From Oscillatoriaceae cyanobacterium Prado104 (GTDB lineage Bacteria; Cyanobacteriota; Cyanobacteriia; Cyanobacteriales; Microcoleaceae), in contig JALOON010000009.1 of assembly GCA_025454405.1 (NCBI GenBank), positions 1 to 64,000 of the forward strand: a stretch of DNA of 64,000 bases, written 5' to 3'. Shown here in pieces: positions 44,177 to 54,057 of this stretch. The position numbers and the translations under genes are program-made. Numbering within the stretch: the stretch's first letter is position 1; each line of letters begins with the position of its first letter. Under the pieces are notes generated by a model. That model worked only from the letters and a program-made list of their open reading frames with translations. It ran no database searches and was not told the origin of the DNA.

Positions 44177-45238
44177 ATGTCTAAATCCTTAATTCCCGTA
44201 ATTCTCGCCGGCGGTAAAGGCGAACGTTTCTGGCCTCTCAGCCGCAAGCAGCGCCCCAAGCAATTTTTGAGTCTCGACGGCAGCGGCAAAAGTTTGCTGC
44301 AACAAACGGCCGATCGACTGTTAACTTTGGGTAACGGTTGGGACGACTTGTGGGTAGTCACCTCCGAAATGCTAGCATCGGGGGTTAGCGAACAGTTACC
44401 GCAGCTACCGGCCCAAAATTTGCTGGCGGAACCGGAGGGACGGGATACCGCGCCTGCTGTGGCTTGGACTGCGATCGAAACTGCGAAGCGTTACGGCGAA
44501 GATGCGGTTGTCGGCTTTTTCCCGGCGGATCACTGGATTGGAGAACCGGAGGATTTTGTCAAAACCTTGGAAGCGGCGGCCGAGTTGGCGGAAAAAGAAG
44601 GGGCGATCGCCACTTTAGGAGTCAAGCCGAGTTATGCTTCTACTGGTTACGGCTATATCGAACAAGGCGAATCGATCGGCAATTTTGGCGGTTTTCCAGC
44701 GTATCGGGTAGCGAGGTTTACGGAAAAGCCCGATCGGGCGACTGCTGAGGAATTTGTAGCCAGCGGTAAGTTTAGTTGGAACGGCGGAATTTTCGTATTT
44801 CGAGTCGGCACAGTGTTAGCAGAATTGCGCGAGTACGTACCGGAAATGATGGCTGCTTTAGAAGCAAAAGGCGCGGCCGCTTATTCCGAATTGCCGAAAA
44901 TTAGCATCGATTACGCCTTGATGGAAAAGACGCAAAAAGCTTGTGTTTTGCCAGTTAGTTTTAGTTGGGACGACTTGGGAGATTGGAACGCGATCGCCCG
45001 TTTGTTGCAGGGCGACAAGCCGAATGTCGAGCTAGCAAAACACGTCGGAATTGATAGCAAGCAGAACATTTTTTATGCAGTCGGTGAAGATGAAGTAATT
45101 GTCACTATAGGTTTAGAAGATGTAGTAGTTGTCAGGGATGGTAACGTAACTTTGATTGTCAAGAAAGAGCGATCGCAGGAAATCAAACAGGTAATTAAAG
45201 CGTTGGGAGAAGATGACAAATTAAAAGACCTATTGTAA
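44177..45238 (+). CDS. manC: Mannose-1-phosphate guanylyltransferase
   Basis: 353 residues, the nucleotidyltransferase domain without the isomerase domain found in longer bacterial enzymes. It makes GDP-mannose from GTP and mannose-1-phosphate for polysaccharides and glycans. PVILAGGKGERFWPLSRKQR then PKQFL is the catalytic loop. VGFFPADHWI, VARFTEKP (the conserved FxEKP), SWNGGIFVFR and SFSWDDLGDWNA are the other family motifs. It begins about 370 bases from the CRISPR array and is monocistronic. Confidence 0.93.
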   Translation: MSKSLIPVILAGGKGERFWPLSRKQRPKQFLSLDGSGKSLLQQTADRLLTLGNGWDDLWVVTSEMLASGVSEQLPQLPAQNLLAEPEGRDTAPAVAWTAIETAKRYGEDAVVGFFPADHWIGEPEDFVKTLEAAAELAEKEGAIATLGVKPSYASTGYGYIEQGESIGNFGGFPAYRVARFTEKPDRATAEEFVASGKFSWNGGIFVFRVGTVLAELREYVPEMMAALEAKGAAAYSELPKISIDYALMEKTQKACVLPVSFSWDDLGDWNAIARLLQGDKPNVELAKHVGIDSKQNIFYAVGEDEVIVTIGLEDVVVVRDGNVTLIVKKERSQEIKQVIKALGEDDKLKDLL

Positions 45239-45277
45239 CGATCGACTGTAGCAGTCCTAAATCATTCGTAAAAGTTG

Positions 45278-45312
45278 AGAAACCGGGTTTCTCTAAGAAA
45301 CCCGGTTTCTGA
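45278..45312. repeat. AAACCGGGTTTCT palindrome, plus a GGGGAGGG-type palindrome at 45380-45417
   Basis: GAAACCGGGTTTCT-CTA-AGAAACCCGGTTTC is a perfect hairpin 40 bases after manC and may serve as its terminator region. CTCCCTCCCCTTAATAAGGG follows at 45380. Confidence 0.8.
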
Positions 45313-45439
45313 ATCCTGGTAGTTTTTAAAACTTATTTTGAACAGCTATAGCAATCGTAAATCATTTGTAAATTTCTTACTCCCTCCCCTTAATAAGGGG
45401 AGGGTTGGGGTGGGGTAAAAAATGTCAAAAGTTAAACAC

Positions 45440-47227
45440 TTAATTGCTGCCCACAGGTGAGGTCCCCGGACGGCAAATTAGTTGACCTTGCACGTATAGC
45501 GGATCTGGCGGGCGGATGTTGCTGGCTCGATCGGTTTCGCAGATAATCGATACGGTAACAGGATTGCTTTTTGTAGCCGCGTCCGTCAAAAAAACAGCTC
45601 CCACATATGCTCTTTGGTTGATGCTCGTAGGTATCGCATAGTGATACGCTCCCCTAGTAGTCGTGTGGATGGCAAAGTTAAACTTCGACAGCGGCAGTTG
45701 AATGTTAAACGAGCGTTGCAGCAAACTGACACCACCAGTAAATACACCGTTGCGCGTGCGGAAGGTTTGCTGGCCGCGCATTAAAGCTTGAATTGCTGAT
45801 TCCGCTCCGGGCGCTGTTGCCTGTCGCGCTGCTTGAAGTGCGGGCTGACTGCGCGGCTGTGATGTTGGTGCAGGTGTCGCTGCTGGTTGTTTTGCTTCTA
45901 GGGAGTTATTGGGTACTGGGCTGGTTTGGGGAACATTCCGGACTGGCTGCCGCGGCTCAACTCTAGCAATTGGCTCCACTCTGGTATTTGGGCTGCTCGT
46001 CAAAAAGAGTCCCAGCCCGCTATTGACTGCTAGTTGGAAGGCGTCTTCATTACCTGATGCTCCGAGGGATGCTGCTCTTTGAGCGTCTTCATTGGCTCCT
46101 TCGCTGTCTCCGACTATGCGGCGCACTTCGCTGCGGCGGTAGTAGCCAACCCCACTGTTGGGAGCGAGGCGGATAGCTTGGGCTATGTCGGAGTTAGCTC
46201 CTATGTAGTCTTTGATTTGAGCTCGGCTGACGCCCCGGAGTCCGTAGGCATCTGCAAAATTAGAATTGATTTGGATTGCTCTATCGAAGTCTGCAATCGC
46301 TTCTCTATGATTTCCTAATTGAGCGTGGCTAGCGCCGCGAACGCGGTAGGCTTCGGCTAATTGGGGATTGTTTTTGATGGCTTCGATCGCATTTTCTAGA
46401 GCTGCTCTATAATTTTTTTGAGCGAAGTAGGCGTAAGCTAAACCGTTGAAGGCGTCGCCGGAGTTTTGATTGAATCGCAGTCCTTGGGTGAAATCGGCGA
46501 TTGCACCTTGATAATTTTGTCGTTTGAGTTTTTCTTTTCCCTGTTCGGCATAAGCTTTAGGAGCTAGTTCGACAAAAGTGTTAATCGGAATTCCCAAGTT
46601 TACCCATGCTTTAACTACTCGGTCTTCTGCGCTCCCTTCTGTACGTCCGTGAACGCCAATTACGCGACCGCGAACATCGAGAACTGGTCCTCCGCTCATT
46701 CCTTGACGAGTTGGATTTGTATAGATTAATTCATAGCCGTCATCTACTCGTTCGCGAGCTGAAATTTGCCCTGCTGTCATCTGACGGATCTGTCTGTTAA
46801 TCGTGTCCCCCGGTTTCGGCCAGCCGGAAACGTAGACTTGTTCTCCCACTGTAGCTGTTTTAGAATCTCCCAATTGTGCTATCTGGTAATTATTCGAGCT
46901 GACAAATGATACGATCGCTAAATCGACTCCTGGCAATTGAATAATGTTGTTCCGGTCTACTCGGTAGGAAGTGCGATCGGGTGCTACAATTGTTAATTCA
47001 CCTCCTGAAGTTATTACGTGTTTTGCAGTGAGCGCGTAATAGGTACTTCCTTCTTTCGCAACAATTATCCCCGAACCCTGATTTCCTCCTGTAATTAATA
47101 CTGTAATTTGCTCGGCAATTTTATTGACTTGTTCTGCTGTTTGTGCTGTGGCATCTTGCGTTTGTACTATCGCTATTGTTGCAACGATCGGGGCTGCTAG
47201 AAGTCCGTATTTCAGGTTAATTGTCAT
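45440..47227 (-). CDS. Trypsin-like protease - TPR - pilin-like fusion protein
   Basis: 595 residues with a signal peptide (LAAPIVATIAIVQTQDATAQ). The protease domain (about 35-225) has His70 (LTAKHV), Asp102 (GVDLAIV) and Ser178 (QGMSGGPV), so it should be active. Four or more TPR units follow (about 230-390; AIADFDRAIQINSNFADAYG is typical). A Pro/Gln/Ala-rich linker leads to a C-terminal domain (about 490-595) starting AIQALMRGQQTFRTRNGVFT, like the globular part of type IV pilin-like proteins. It is the last of six co-oriented genes. Exported; role unknown. Confidence 0.82.
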   Translation of the reverse strand: MTINLKYGLLAAPIVATIAIVQTQDATAQTAEQVNKIAEQITVLITGGNQGSGIIVAKEGSTYYALTAKHVITSGGELTIVAPDRTSYRVDRNNIIQLPGVDLAIVSFVSSNNYQIAQLGDSKTATVGEQVYVSGWPKPGDTINRQIRQMTAGQISARERVDDGYELIYTNPTRQGMSGGPVLDVRGRVIGVHGRTEGSAEDRVVKAWVNLGIPINTFVELAPKAYAEQGKEKLKRQNYQGAIADFTQGLRFNQNSGDAFNGLAYAYFAQKNYRAALENAIEAIKNNPQLAEAYRVRGASHAQLGNHREAIADFDRAIQINSNFADAYGLRGVSRAQIKDYIGANSDIAQAIRLAPNSGVGYYRRSEVRRIVGDSEGANEDAQRAASLGASGNEDAFQLAVNSGLGLFLTSSPNTRVEPIARVEPRQPVRNVPQTSPVPNNSLEAKQPAATPAPTSQPRSQPALQAARQATAPGAESAIQALMRGQQTFRTRNGVFTGGVSLLQRSFNIQLPLSKFNFAIHTTTRGAYHYAIPTSINQRAYVGAVFLTDAATKSNPVTVSIICETDRASNIRPPDPLYVQGQLICRPGTSPVGSN

Positions 47228-47398
47228 AGAATTATGCTCCCTTCTGGGCTTAAATATTTTTTAAAAGTTGGAACTTAAATACAGAGAACGGTCGATCGAG
47301 AATCCGACAGTTGCCAATTCAATAAAAATCAAATTGTCAACTGCCAACTGTTTGCTGCCAACACTTTAAAAAAGTGAGTTGCTATCGCCAGATTCGAT

Positions 47399-47968
47399 CT
47401 ACTGCGACGATTCAGATTCGATCGGTTGGGTATTGAGATATTCGCCCATATCGATGTAAAGTCGATCGTTAATTTCTACATCAATTCGGCTAGAAGGTGC
47501 ACTTTCGTTGAGTGAATTGGCTCCTGCTTGATGGCGCAAATTCAACAGGCGTTTTAATGTTTCTCGCGGATTGCTGCCCGGTTTAATGGTAAATAACAAG
47601 CCGCTGTTTGGTAACTCGCGAGCGCAGTCGCCACCGGGACGGTTGGCAACGCAAATTACAGGTTGTCGGTTAATAATTCCGGTAGTCAGGTATTTGAGCC
47701 GTCCGGTTTTGTAATATTGTTGAAATCTGTCAGACACCAGTTCGCAGCGTCGCTGAGCGTCAAATCCAGCGTCTGAAAAACTATTAGAAACCCAATTGAT
47801 TACTGTAAAGCTGCCTTCGGGCCTGCGCAAAATAGTTGCTGGCTGACCTGCTTTTTTGCCGCAAAAGAAGCCTGAGGTTTGGGCCGCAGCCGGACTGCTG
47901 GCTGCAATGGTGGTAACAAGTGCGATCGCCGATACAGCGATCGAAGATGTTAGTGTTTTAAGCTTCAT
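47399..47968 (-). CDS. COP23 domain protein
   Basis: 189 residues. Signal peptide: ALVTTIAASSPAAAQT (about 16-31). The mature protein has GFFCGKKAGQPATILRRPEG, FDAQRRCELVSDRFQQYYKT, GRLKYLTTGIINRQPVICVA and LFTIKPGSNPRETLKRLLNL, the pattern of the circadian oscillating protein COP23 family, common in multiple copies in cyanobacteria near TPR or protease proteins. Four cysteines may form disulfides. Periplasmic. Its place between kinase and protease genes is a recurring arrangement of such modules (inference). Confidence 0.88.
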   Translation of the reverse strand: MKLKTLTSSIAVSAIALVTTIAASSPAAAQTSGFFCGKKAGQPATILRRPEGSFTVINWVSNSFSDAGFDAQRRCELVSDRFQQYYKTGRLKYLTTGIINRQPVICVANRPGGDCARELPNSGLLFTIKPGSNPRETLKRLLNLRHQAGANSLNESAPSSRIDVEINDRLYIDMGEYLNTQPIESESSQ

Positions 47969-48329
47969 TAGCTATTCTGTTCCTTATTTGCGTGATGGAT
48001 TTGCGTGATGGATTTGTATGATGGATTTGATAGCTGATTCAGAATAAGTGGAGACGCGACTTTTCAGAGCGGATTTTAAATGTATAACCGACTAGCAGCA
48101 AACATCGCCCTTTAACTTGCGATCGCGGTTTCCTGAATATTTGCGTACATTCACTGAATGGTGATTTATTTTGACATCTGTATGGCGATTATAGCAGAAA
48201 CCGTATCTAGATGTTAAGTGTTAGGTTTGAGATTTTAGGTTTGAGATTTTAGGTTTGAGATTTTAGGTTTGAGACTTATGTCCTACCACTGTGCCACCTA
48301 CCACCTATCGCTTCATTAATGGTGCCGGA
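47969..48329. other. Intergenic region with short tandem repeats
   Basis: Three TTTGCGTGATGGA units (47989-48030) and four AGGTTTGAGATTTT units (48223-48270). No gene seen; likely COP23 promoter. Confidence 0.65.
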
Positions 48330-50075
48330 TTAGAAAAGAGTTTTGTTGCCGTCTTTAGGAGTTGGGGCATCGGGGAGAGAGGGGGAGGGTTTGGGATCTG
48401 GTGGGAGTTCGCTACTGTCGGATGGCGGTTTAAAAAGGTCGTAATCTGGACTTGGTGTAGCTTCGGAACTGGATGGTTCGGGAGTTGACGGTTCGGGACT
48501 CGCCTGTTCGGGGCTGGGGGCTTGGCGGATGGAATTTTCAATGTCTTGAATTTGGCGCTCCCATTCTGCTAAACGGGCTTTTACTTTGTCAGCAATCAAG
48601 GAATCGGTAGCTATTGTTTTGAGTTGGTCTGTTGCTTGAATCAACAGAGATTTCTGTTTGGATAATTCGATTTCTTTTGGTGCATTTTCCGCGATCGCCT
48701 CTGCTGCTTCTAATTGTTTCTCGGCTTGTGCTTCTCTTGCCAAATGCACTTCCATTCCAGTCAATTCGCTTTGATAGGAAGGCAAGAGTTTTTGGGTATC
48801 GGGATAAACTTTAGCCGTTGGCGGAATGCTTGAAAGTCGCTCGATCGCGCTTTTCATGCGATCGCGAGCGGCCTGCAAATCTCCGACTGTTTGAGCGTTT
48901 TGCCCTAAAACCCGCGCTCCAGCAGCCTGTTGGACGGCGCTATTGTAACTTTCGTTAAAGGGTTTATCCGCCACACAGTTATTGAGAGGGCGGCACAAAA
49001 AACCAATGCGAGGCGACTCAAGAGCGGCAACTCCACCGACTAGGAACAAAATTGGCAAGACAATTAGGGCGATCTTTTTCCACTGAGATGAATTGTCGCG
49101 GTTTTGATACTGTTGGGCTCGAGGATAATTTACAGACTGGTATGAATTGCCTGTATATTGACTGTCAGTAGAAATTATAGTTGAGTCTTGCCCAGCACCT
49201 TGACTTAATTCAGTTTCTGATGAACTCATAATAGTTTTTTGTGTTGTTCGATCGTTATCGATCGCATTTAAAACATCTCTAGCTGACTGATAGCGATCGC
49301 TCGGTTTTTCCTGCAACATTTTATCAACAATTATCGCCAATTTGTCGCTAACATTTACGTGCGATCGCCATTCCCAATCCCCATCGTAATTCCTCAAAGT
49401 ATTTGGTTCTTTACCAGTTAGCAAGACGATTGCCGTCACGGCCAAAGCATAGAGGTCGCTATTGGGATAACACTCACCGCCCCGTAACTGTTCCGATGGA
49501 GCATAAGCTACTTTTCCCACTTGAGTAGGTTGGCTTGAACTAGCAAAACCACCGCTACTTATGAGTTGTGTTTCCGCATATTTAACCACGCCGAAATCAA
49601 TCAGCACTGGTTTTGATTTGCCCTGCGGCAGCATGATATTATCCGGTGAAATATCGCGGTGAATAATCCCTTTTCCGTGAATGTATTCGAGAACTTCCAG
49701 AATATCCCGCAGCCATTGAACGATATCTTTTTCGGCAAATGTTTGACCTTGAAGCCGTAAATCCCAGTAAGTTTTGCCATTAACAAATTCCTGCACGATA
49801 AACAATCGATCGTTATCTTCAAACCACTCAACAAACTCTGGGATTTGGCGGTGATTGCACTTATCTAAAATTTTAGCTTCTCGAATAAATAGTTCGCGAG
49901 CTTTTTGCAATGCTTCTGGTTTGGTATTGCTGGGAGCAAACTCCTTGAGAACGCAATAATTATTTTTTTGTTTGTCTGACGCTAAATAGGTGCGACCAAA
50001 TCCACCTTGACCCAAAATTCGGTCAATTACATAGCGTTCTTTAATCAAAGTTGTAGCAGATAGTTCGGGTATCAC
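48330..50075 (-). CDS. Membrane-anchored Ser/Thr protein kinase
   Basis: 581 residues. The Hanks-type kinase domain is at 14-~275: GQGGFGRTY (P-loop), Lys44 in VLKEF, Glu in IREAKIL, HRDISPDN (Asp141) and IDFGVVK (Asp160). HRD then ISPDN replaces the more usual LKPEN. One transmembrane helix is at about 335-352 (IALIVLPILFLVGGVAAL), then an extracytoplasmic part with a Cys pair (GFLCRPLNNCVA), a long coiled coil (about 370-510) and a Pro/Ser/Glu tail. It is immediately downstream of the tubulin-like gene on the same strand. Confidence 0.92.
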   Translation of the reverse strand: MIPELSATTLIKERYVIDRILGQGGFGRTYLASDKQKNNYCVLKEFAPSNTKPEALQKARELFIREAKILDKCNHRQIPEFVEWFEDNDRLFIVQEFVNGKTYWDLRLQGQTFAEKDIVQWLRDILEVLEYIHGKGIIHRDISPDNIMLPQGKSKPVLIDFGVVKYAETQLISSGGFASSSQPTQVGKVAYAPSEQLRGGECYPNSDLYALAVTAIVLLTGKEPNTLRNYDGDWEWRSHVNVSDKLAIIVDKMLQEKPSDRYQSARDVLNAIDNDRTTQKTIMSSSETELSQGAGQDSTIISTDSQYTGNSYQSVNYPRAQQYQNRDNSSQWKKIALIVLPILFLVGGVAALESPRIGFLCRPLNNCVADKPFNESYNSAVQQAAGARVLGQNAQTVGDLQAARDRMKSAIERLSSIPPTAKVYPDTQKLLPSYQSELTGMEVHLAREAQAEKQLEAAEAIAENAPKEIELSKQKSLLIQATDQLKTIATDSLIADKVKARLAEWERQIQDIENSIRQAPSPEQASPEPSTPEPSSSEATPSPDYDLFKPPSDSSELPPDPKPSPSLPDAPTPKDGNKTLF

Positions 50076-50095
50076 TATTTTCTAATCTTGCTTCA

Positions 50096-50540
50096 GAGCA
50101 ACCTACAGAAATTTCGTTTTTACACAAATCTCGATCCCCCTAAATCCCCCTTAAGAAAGGGGACTTCAAGAACTTTTCCATCTCTCCCCATCGAAGAGAA
50201 ACCTAGAGAAATTTCGTTGTTACACAAATCTCGATCCCCCTAAATCCCCCTTAAGAAGAGGGGGACTTTAAGAACTTTTCCATCTCTCCCCCTCAGAGCA
50301 ACCTAGAGAAATTTCGCTTTTACACAAATCTCGATCCCCCTAAATCCCCCTTAAGAAGGGGGACTTTAAGAACTTTTCCATCTCTCCCCATAGAAGAGAA
50401 ATTTTGACGCTCTTGCTCCCCCCTTTTTAAGGGGGGCTGGGGGGGATCGGGCACCATTTTCAACAAGCATTAAGAAACCGGGTTTCTAACGATCGATCTG
50501 GGTTTTCTTGCATAATCTTTGCCAGAAACCCGGTTTCTGA
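50096..50540. repeat. Three ~100-bp tandem units with GATCCCCCTAAATCCCCCTT, inverted copy, and AAACCCGGTTTCT palindrome
   Basis: GATCCCCC cores at 50132, 50233 and 50333 give a 100-101-bp period, each unit with AACCTAGAGAAATTTCG. An inverted TTTTTAAGGGGGGCTGGGGG copy ends near 50450, and AGAAACCGGGTTTCT ... AGAAACCCGGTTTCT spans 50473-50540. It fills the kinase-tubulin gap. Confidence 0.88.
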
Positions 50541-50560
50541 CCTTGATGCAAAATCTCAGT

Positions 50561-53500
50561 TTAACCGAGTTGAATTAGCTTCGTACCGCACCGAGCGCAG
50601 AATTTAGAACTATGAGGATTCTTGTGACCGCAGCTCGTACAAAATACAAAATCTTGCTGGATTTTTGCCGGCGGTGGCTCAACCACATCAGGAGGATTGA
50701 TGACAGTATTAGCAGTATAAATTGACTCTTGTTTCTGAGTTGCGTTCGTTACATTCGGTTGAGATTGCGGCGGAGTTTGAGCAACGGGTGCGGGCGTCGG
50801 AGTTTGACCGGCCGCCGGCGGGAGAAACTTGTAAGTTTCGATCAATTCTTGAACAATCTTAAGTTCTCGTTTGTAAACCGGACTTTCGTTTCCTCCTTCT
50901 TTATCTAATTCAACTTCCCGCGCATCAAGATATGCCTTCAGTTGAGTGTATAACTGTTGTTTTTGCGGCACATCTTCCGCCGCCGTCAAGATTTCTGTCA
51001 CCTGTCTTTGAATCTCTTCTTTGTCAGGACGACAGGCGACAACTTCCAAAAGTTGCACCGTTTCTTCCCAACTCGAAGCCAAATCTACATTCTCCGTACC
51101 CAGCACATTTTTTACTGTGTAGCGAATCACTTTTTCCTTGGTATTGCGGTTTTCTTCCCGGCGCAAAACTCCCAAAGCACGCGCTTGCACTACCAGTTTC
51201 AAGATTTTCTCATCCTCGGGAAATACATCCCAAAAAGGCGCTTCTTTTTGAATGTGAACTGGGATGGGAGGGTCTTTGCTTTCTCCCCGTGCTTTGGCTC
51301 GTTTTGCCTGGATTGATTGCCCTTTCCAATCTTGATAAGATTGTCGCAATTCCCGCATTCCTTCAATGCAGCGCAAGGAAAAACCGCCGATTTCTTGCAC
51401 GAAAACTATGCGGTGGCGTTCTGCTTCTCCCAGTGGGGTAATTGCATCGTTGCTACCTACCCGTTCTCGGAGTAAAGGAATTAATTTAATGGCAGCGGGT
51501 TCGGTGCTGTTGCGCCCGCCAACAATGGCTGCTTTGGTATTGAGTGCTGGCGTAAAACCTGCATCTTTTCCCTTCATGATCGGATCGGAAAGCAGAATTA
51601 GGGGTTTAGATTTATTGTAGGCGATCTCGAGTTGACTGCGAATGTCTGTTTCGTCATTTTTAAACATTTTAAACAGTCCGTCGCAGGCCGCTAAATCTCG
51701 TTTTAAGCGACTGCTATTAGGTGCGTTTGTTATTACCAACCGCGTTTTTTCATCGATAATTTCCTTGAAATCCGGATCTTGTACGTCCTGCAATTGCGGC
51801 AAGTCAAACAGTCGCATTACTTCATCCGCCTCGCGGTTTTGTTTCCACAGCGGGCTAGCTTCTTCGAGCACTTGCTTTGACAAATTGCTGCAAGTTCCGT
51901 CCATTCCCAATTCGTACTTGCTGCGCGCACCTTCGGAAGCACCTGCTAATTGTTCGATCGTATCTCGGTACAAGTCATTTAGTTGCTGGCGATCGAACAA
52001 TTTGATACCGTTAATTACCAGTACATCCGCACTGCTGGCTTGTTTGTCTGCTGCTGCTTGAAACTCATCGCGATTTTGCCGCAACTTTTGATTCAAGCGA
52101 GCCAAACGAGTTTCTAAGTCTGTTAAATGCTCTTGCAGCCTGATAATTACTTCGACTCCCAAGTTTCTGATTTTGCGCTGAATAATCGCAATTAAACTTC
52201 CCTCTAACCCGCTCAGAGCCGCAGCACAATACCGTTCCATTGCATCTTGTTTGCTCAAACCAAACTTATCTTGGTAATGAGTAACATCTTCCAAACCCTT
52301 TTGGTATTGTTGCAGGAAACGCCCCTCATTTGGCTCCCAAATTTTTTCGGCTTCCCGCCGAAACTTCTCCACAGCATTTTCAAAAATTTGCCGCACTGTA
52401 ACGATAAAAGCATCGGCAAATTTTGGTCCTTTATTGCGGTCTTCAAGAATCGCGTAAAATTCAGTTTCTAGGCTTTTGCGTCCTTCTTTGATAAGGCGAT
52501 TGCGGTTATCGTACATTTTTTGCAGGTAATCGCCGTGCAATCGCTCGTCGGGACTCATTTCGCGCAGGTGTTCGCTGCGATATTCCTCAACTTTCTTTTG
52601 TAAATAGTTGACAAATTGCAGGATTTTGCCTTTTTCTCCCCCAAAAATTCCCAACAATCCTTGCTGGGTAGATTGGAGTTTGTTGTCTCCATTAATTTCG
52701 TTGCGGATGCTGTTTACCCAGTTGGAAAGTTCTGCTAAATAAGATTTATCGCCCGCAGCCATCAAATCTGTCAGCATTTCCATTTCTGTGAGTCGAATTC
52801 GTTTGAGGTCGCTTTGTACGACTTCCTGGAGATTGGGGACTAATTGTACTGATTCGTTCAGCCACCAACTCACAAAATCCGCCGCTAGTCGATTGGCTAA
52901 AGATGTGCGAATTTGGGCGATCGGAATTTCAATTGTTGACAGCCCAAAACTCATAAATTGTTTGGAATAGCTGCGACCGCCGGGGTCTGCTTGGGCCCAC
53001 GAACCTTTAATGTTATCTCGGATCGATCGCTTGTGGGGAGCAAAATCTGAGGTCAAGTCGAGGAAGATATTCTGAGCGATCATTTCCCGAATTTGGTCGA
53101 GGGGAAATTCTGTTTCGCCGTTTTTTGTTCCGACTAAATAAGTAAAGTCAAAAGGCGGTCTTTTGTCGCGGATTTCATCAATTAAACCAGCGCTGTACTG
53201 CACTGAATATTCCGTGCGGTAGTCGGAAAAATAGCTCAATTCCATTAAGGCTGCGTAGCCGTTAGCTAAAACTCGATCGCCCACATTAATGCCAGCAAAA
53301 GCGTTGGGCATCGGTACAATTGCTGTAGTATTGGGACTCGATTGTCCTTGCAACCACTTGCGCACGGCATAGCCGATATCGATAATCATCCCGCTACCCG
53401 TACCGCCAGAAATTGAGCCGGTCACAAACACGTTTATCGAGTTACTATTTACCTTGACGTTGTATTTGTCCAACATCGAAGTGTCGTGACCTTTGACGCG

Positions 53501-53926
53501 ATCGCAGGCTGCATTAAAGGCTCGTTTAATGTTATGATAGTTGTGAAAAAATGCAAACCGACCGCAGGCTCGAATCTGTCCGGCTCCCGCTTCTAACGCC
53601 GTCATGTTGCGCTCTAATTCATTGGGAAACCAAGCTTCGATCCACGGGAAGTTGTCCATGCTGGACATGATATTTTCTACTTCAGTACCGCTAACTTTAG
53701 CAAAGAATTTTTCGTTGTCTTTAAACGGAGTTCCGCCCGCACCGGGATTGTTGAGTTTGTATTCTTTGTCTGTATCGACGATCAGAAAACTGATAATCGG
53801 AAAATTCTTTAAGCTTCCGTAGGTTTCTTCTACTAAGCGGCGCACCCTCGCCAGCACTTCATTACCAGTTCCTCCGACTCCGATTAATACGGTAGGAACC
53901 ATACTTTTTTCATCAACAGCAGCCAT
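50561..53926 (-). CDS. Large tubulin/FtsZ-like GTPase (Tubulin_2 type) with C-terminal zinc ribbon
   Basis: 1121 residues. The N-terminal VPTVLIGVGGTGNEVLARVR is the first nucleotide-binding strand and loop; FVTGSISGGTGSGMIIDIGY (about 168-187) is the tubulin/FtsZ GTP-binding signature. The region to about 400 matches the Tubulin_2 family. Then come long helical segments (about 420-700) and a region with FVQEIGGFSLRCIEGMRELR. The last 29 residues hold Cys1096, Cys1099, Cys1110 and Cys1113 (FCTSCGHK and KFCARCG), a double-Cys zinc ribbon. FtsZ-like proteins of this kind are proposed to act in membrane remodelling with VWA proteins; the function here is unknown. Confidence 0.88.
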   Translation of the reverse strand: MAAVDEKSMVPTVLIGVGGTGNEVLARVRRLVEETYGSLKNFPIISFLIVDTDKEYKLNNPGAGGTPFKDNEKFFAKVSGTEVENIMSSMDNFPWIEAWFPNELERNMTALEAGAGQIRACGRFAFFHNYHNIKRAFNAACDRVKGHDTSMLDKYNVKVNSNSINVFVTGSISGGTGSGMIIDIGYAVRKWLQGQSSPNTTAIVPMPNAFAGINVGDRVLANGYAALMELSYFSDYRTEYSVQYSAGLIDEIRDKRPPFDFTYLVGTKNGETEFPLDQIREMIAQNIFLDLTSDFAPHKRSIRDNIKGSWAQADPGGRSYSKQFMSFGLSTIEIPIAQIRTSLANRLAADFVSWWLNESVQLVPNLQEVVQSDLKRIRLTEMEMLTDLMAAGDKSYLAELSNWVNSIRNEINGDNKLQSTQQGLLGIFGGEKGKILQFVNYLQKKVEEYRSEHLREMSPDERLHGDYLQKMYDNRNRLIKEGRKSLETEFYAILEDRNKGPKFADAFIVTVRQIFENAVEKFRREAEKIWEPNEGRFLQQYQKGLEDVTHYQDKFGLSKQDAMERYCAAALSGLEGSLIAIIQRKIRNLGVEVIIRLQEHLTDLETRLARLNQKLRQNRDEFQAAADKQASSADVLVINGIKLFDRQQLNDLYRDTIEQLAGASEGARSKYELGMDGTCSNLSKQVLEEASPLWKQNREADEVMRLFDLPQLQDVQDPDFKEIIDEKTRLVITNAPNSSRLKRDLAACDGLFKMFKNDETDIRSQLEIAYNKSKPLILLSDPIMKGKDAGFTPALNTKAAIVGGRNSTEPAAIKLIPLLRERVGSNDAITPLGEAERHRIVFVQEIGGFSLRCIEGMRELRQSYQDWKGQSIQAKRAKARGESKDPPIPVHIQKEAPFWDVFPEDEKILKLVVQARALGVLRREENRNTKEKVIRYTVKNVLGTENVDLASSWEETVQLLEVVACRPDKEEIQRQVTEILTAAEDVPQKQQLYTQLKAYLDAREVELDKEGGNESPVYKRELKIVQELIETYKFLPPAAGQTPTPAPVAQTPPQSQPNVTNATQKQESIYTANTVINPPDVVEPPPAKIQQDFVFCTSCGHKNPHSSKFCARCGTKLIQLG

Positions 53927-53936
53927 AATCCCCTCC

Positions 53937-54036
53937 TAAATAGTTGATAGTTGATAGTTGACAGTTGATATTTTGTTCGGTCAATTACCAGCGATTGAAA
54001 CGGTTTGTAGTGCGGACTTAAGTCCGCACTGCGAAC
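53937..54036. repeat. AGTTGATAGTTGAC heptamers and GTTTGTAG/CTGCGAAC palindrome
   Basis: Heptamers at 53940-53970; palindrome GTTTGTAGTGCGGACTTAAG ... CACTGCGAAC at 54003-54036, same family as 8245 and 36994. Confidence 0.85.
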
Positions 54037-54057
54037 AAATCCTCTTGTTTTACAAAG

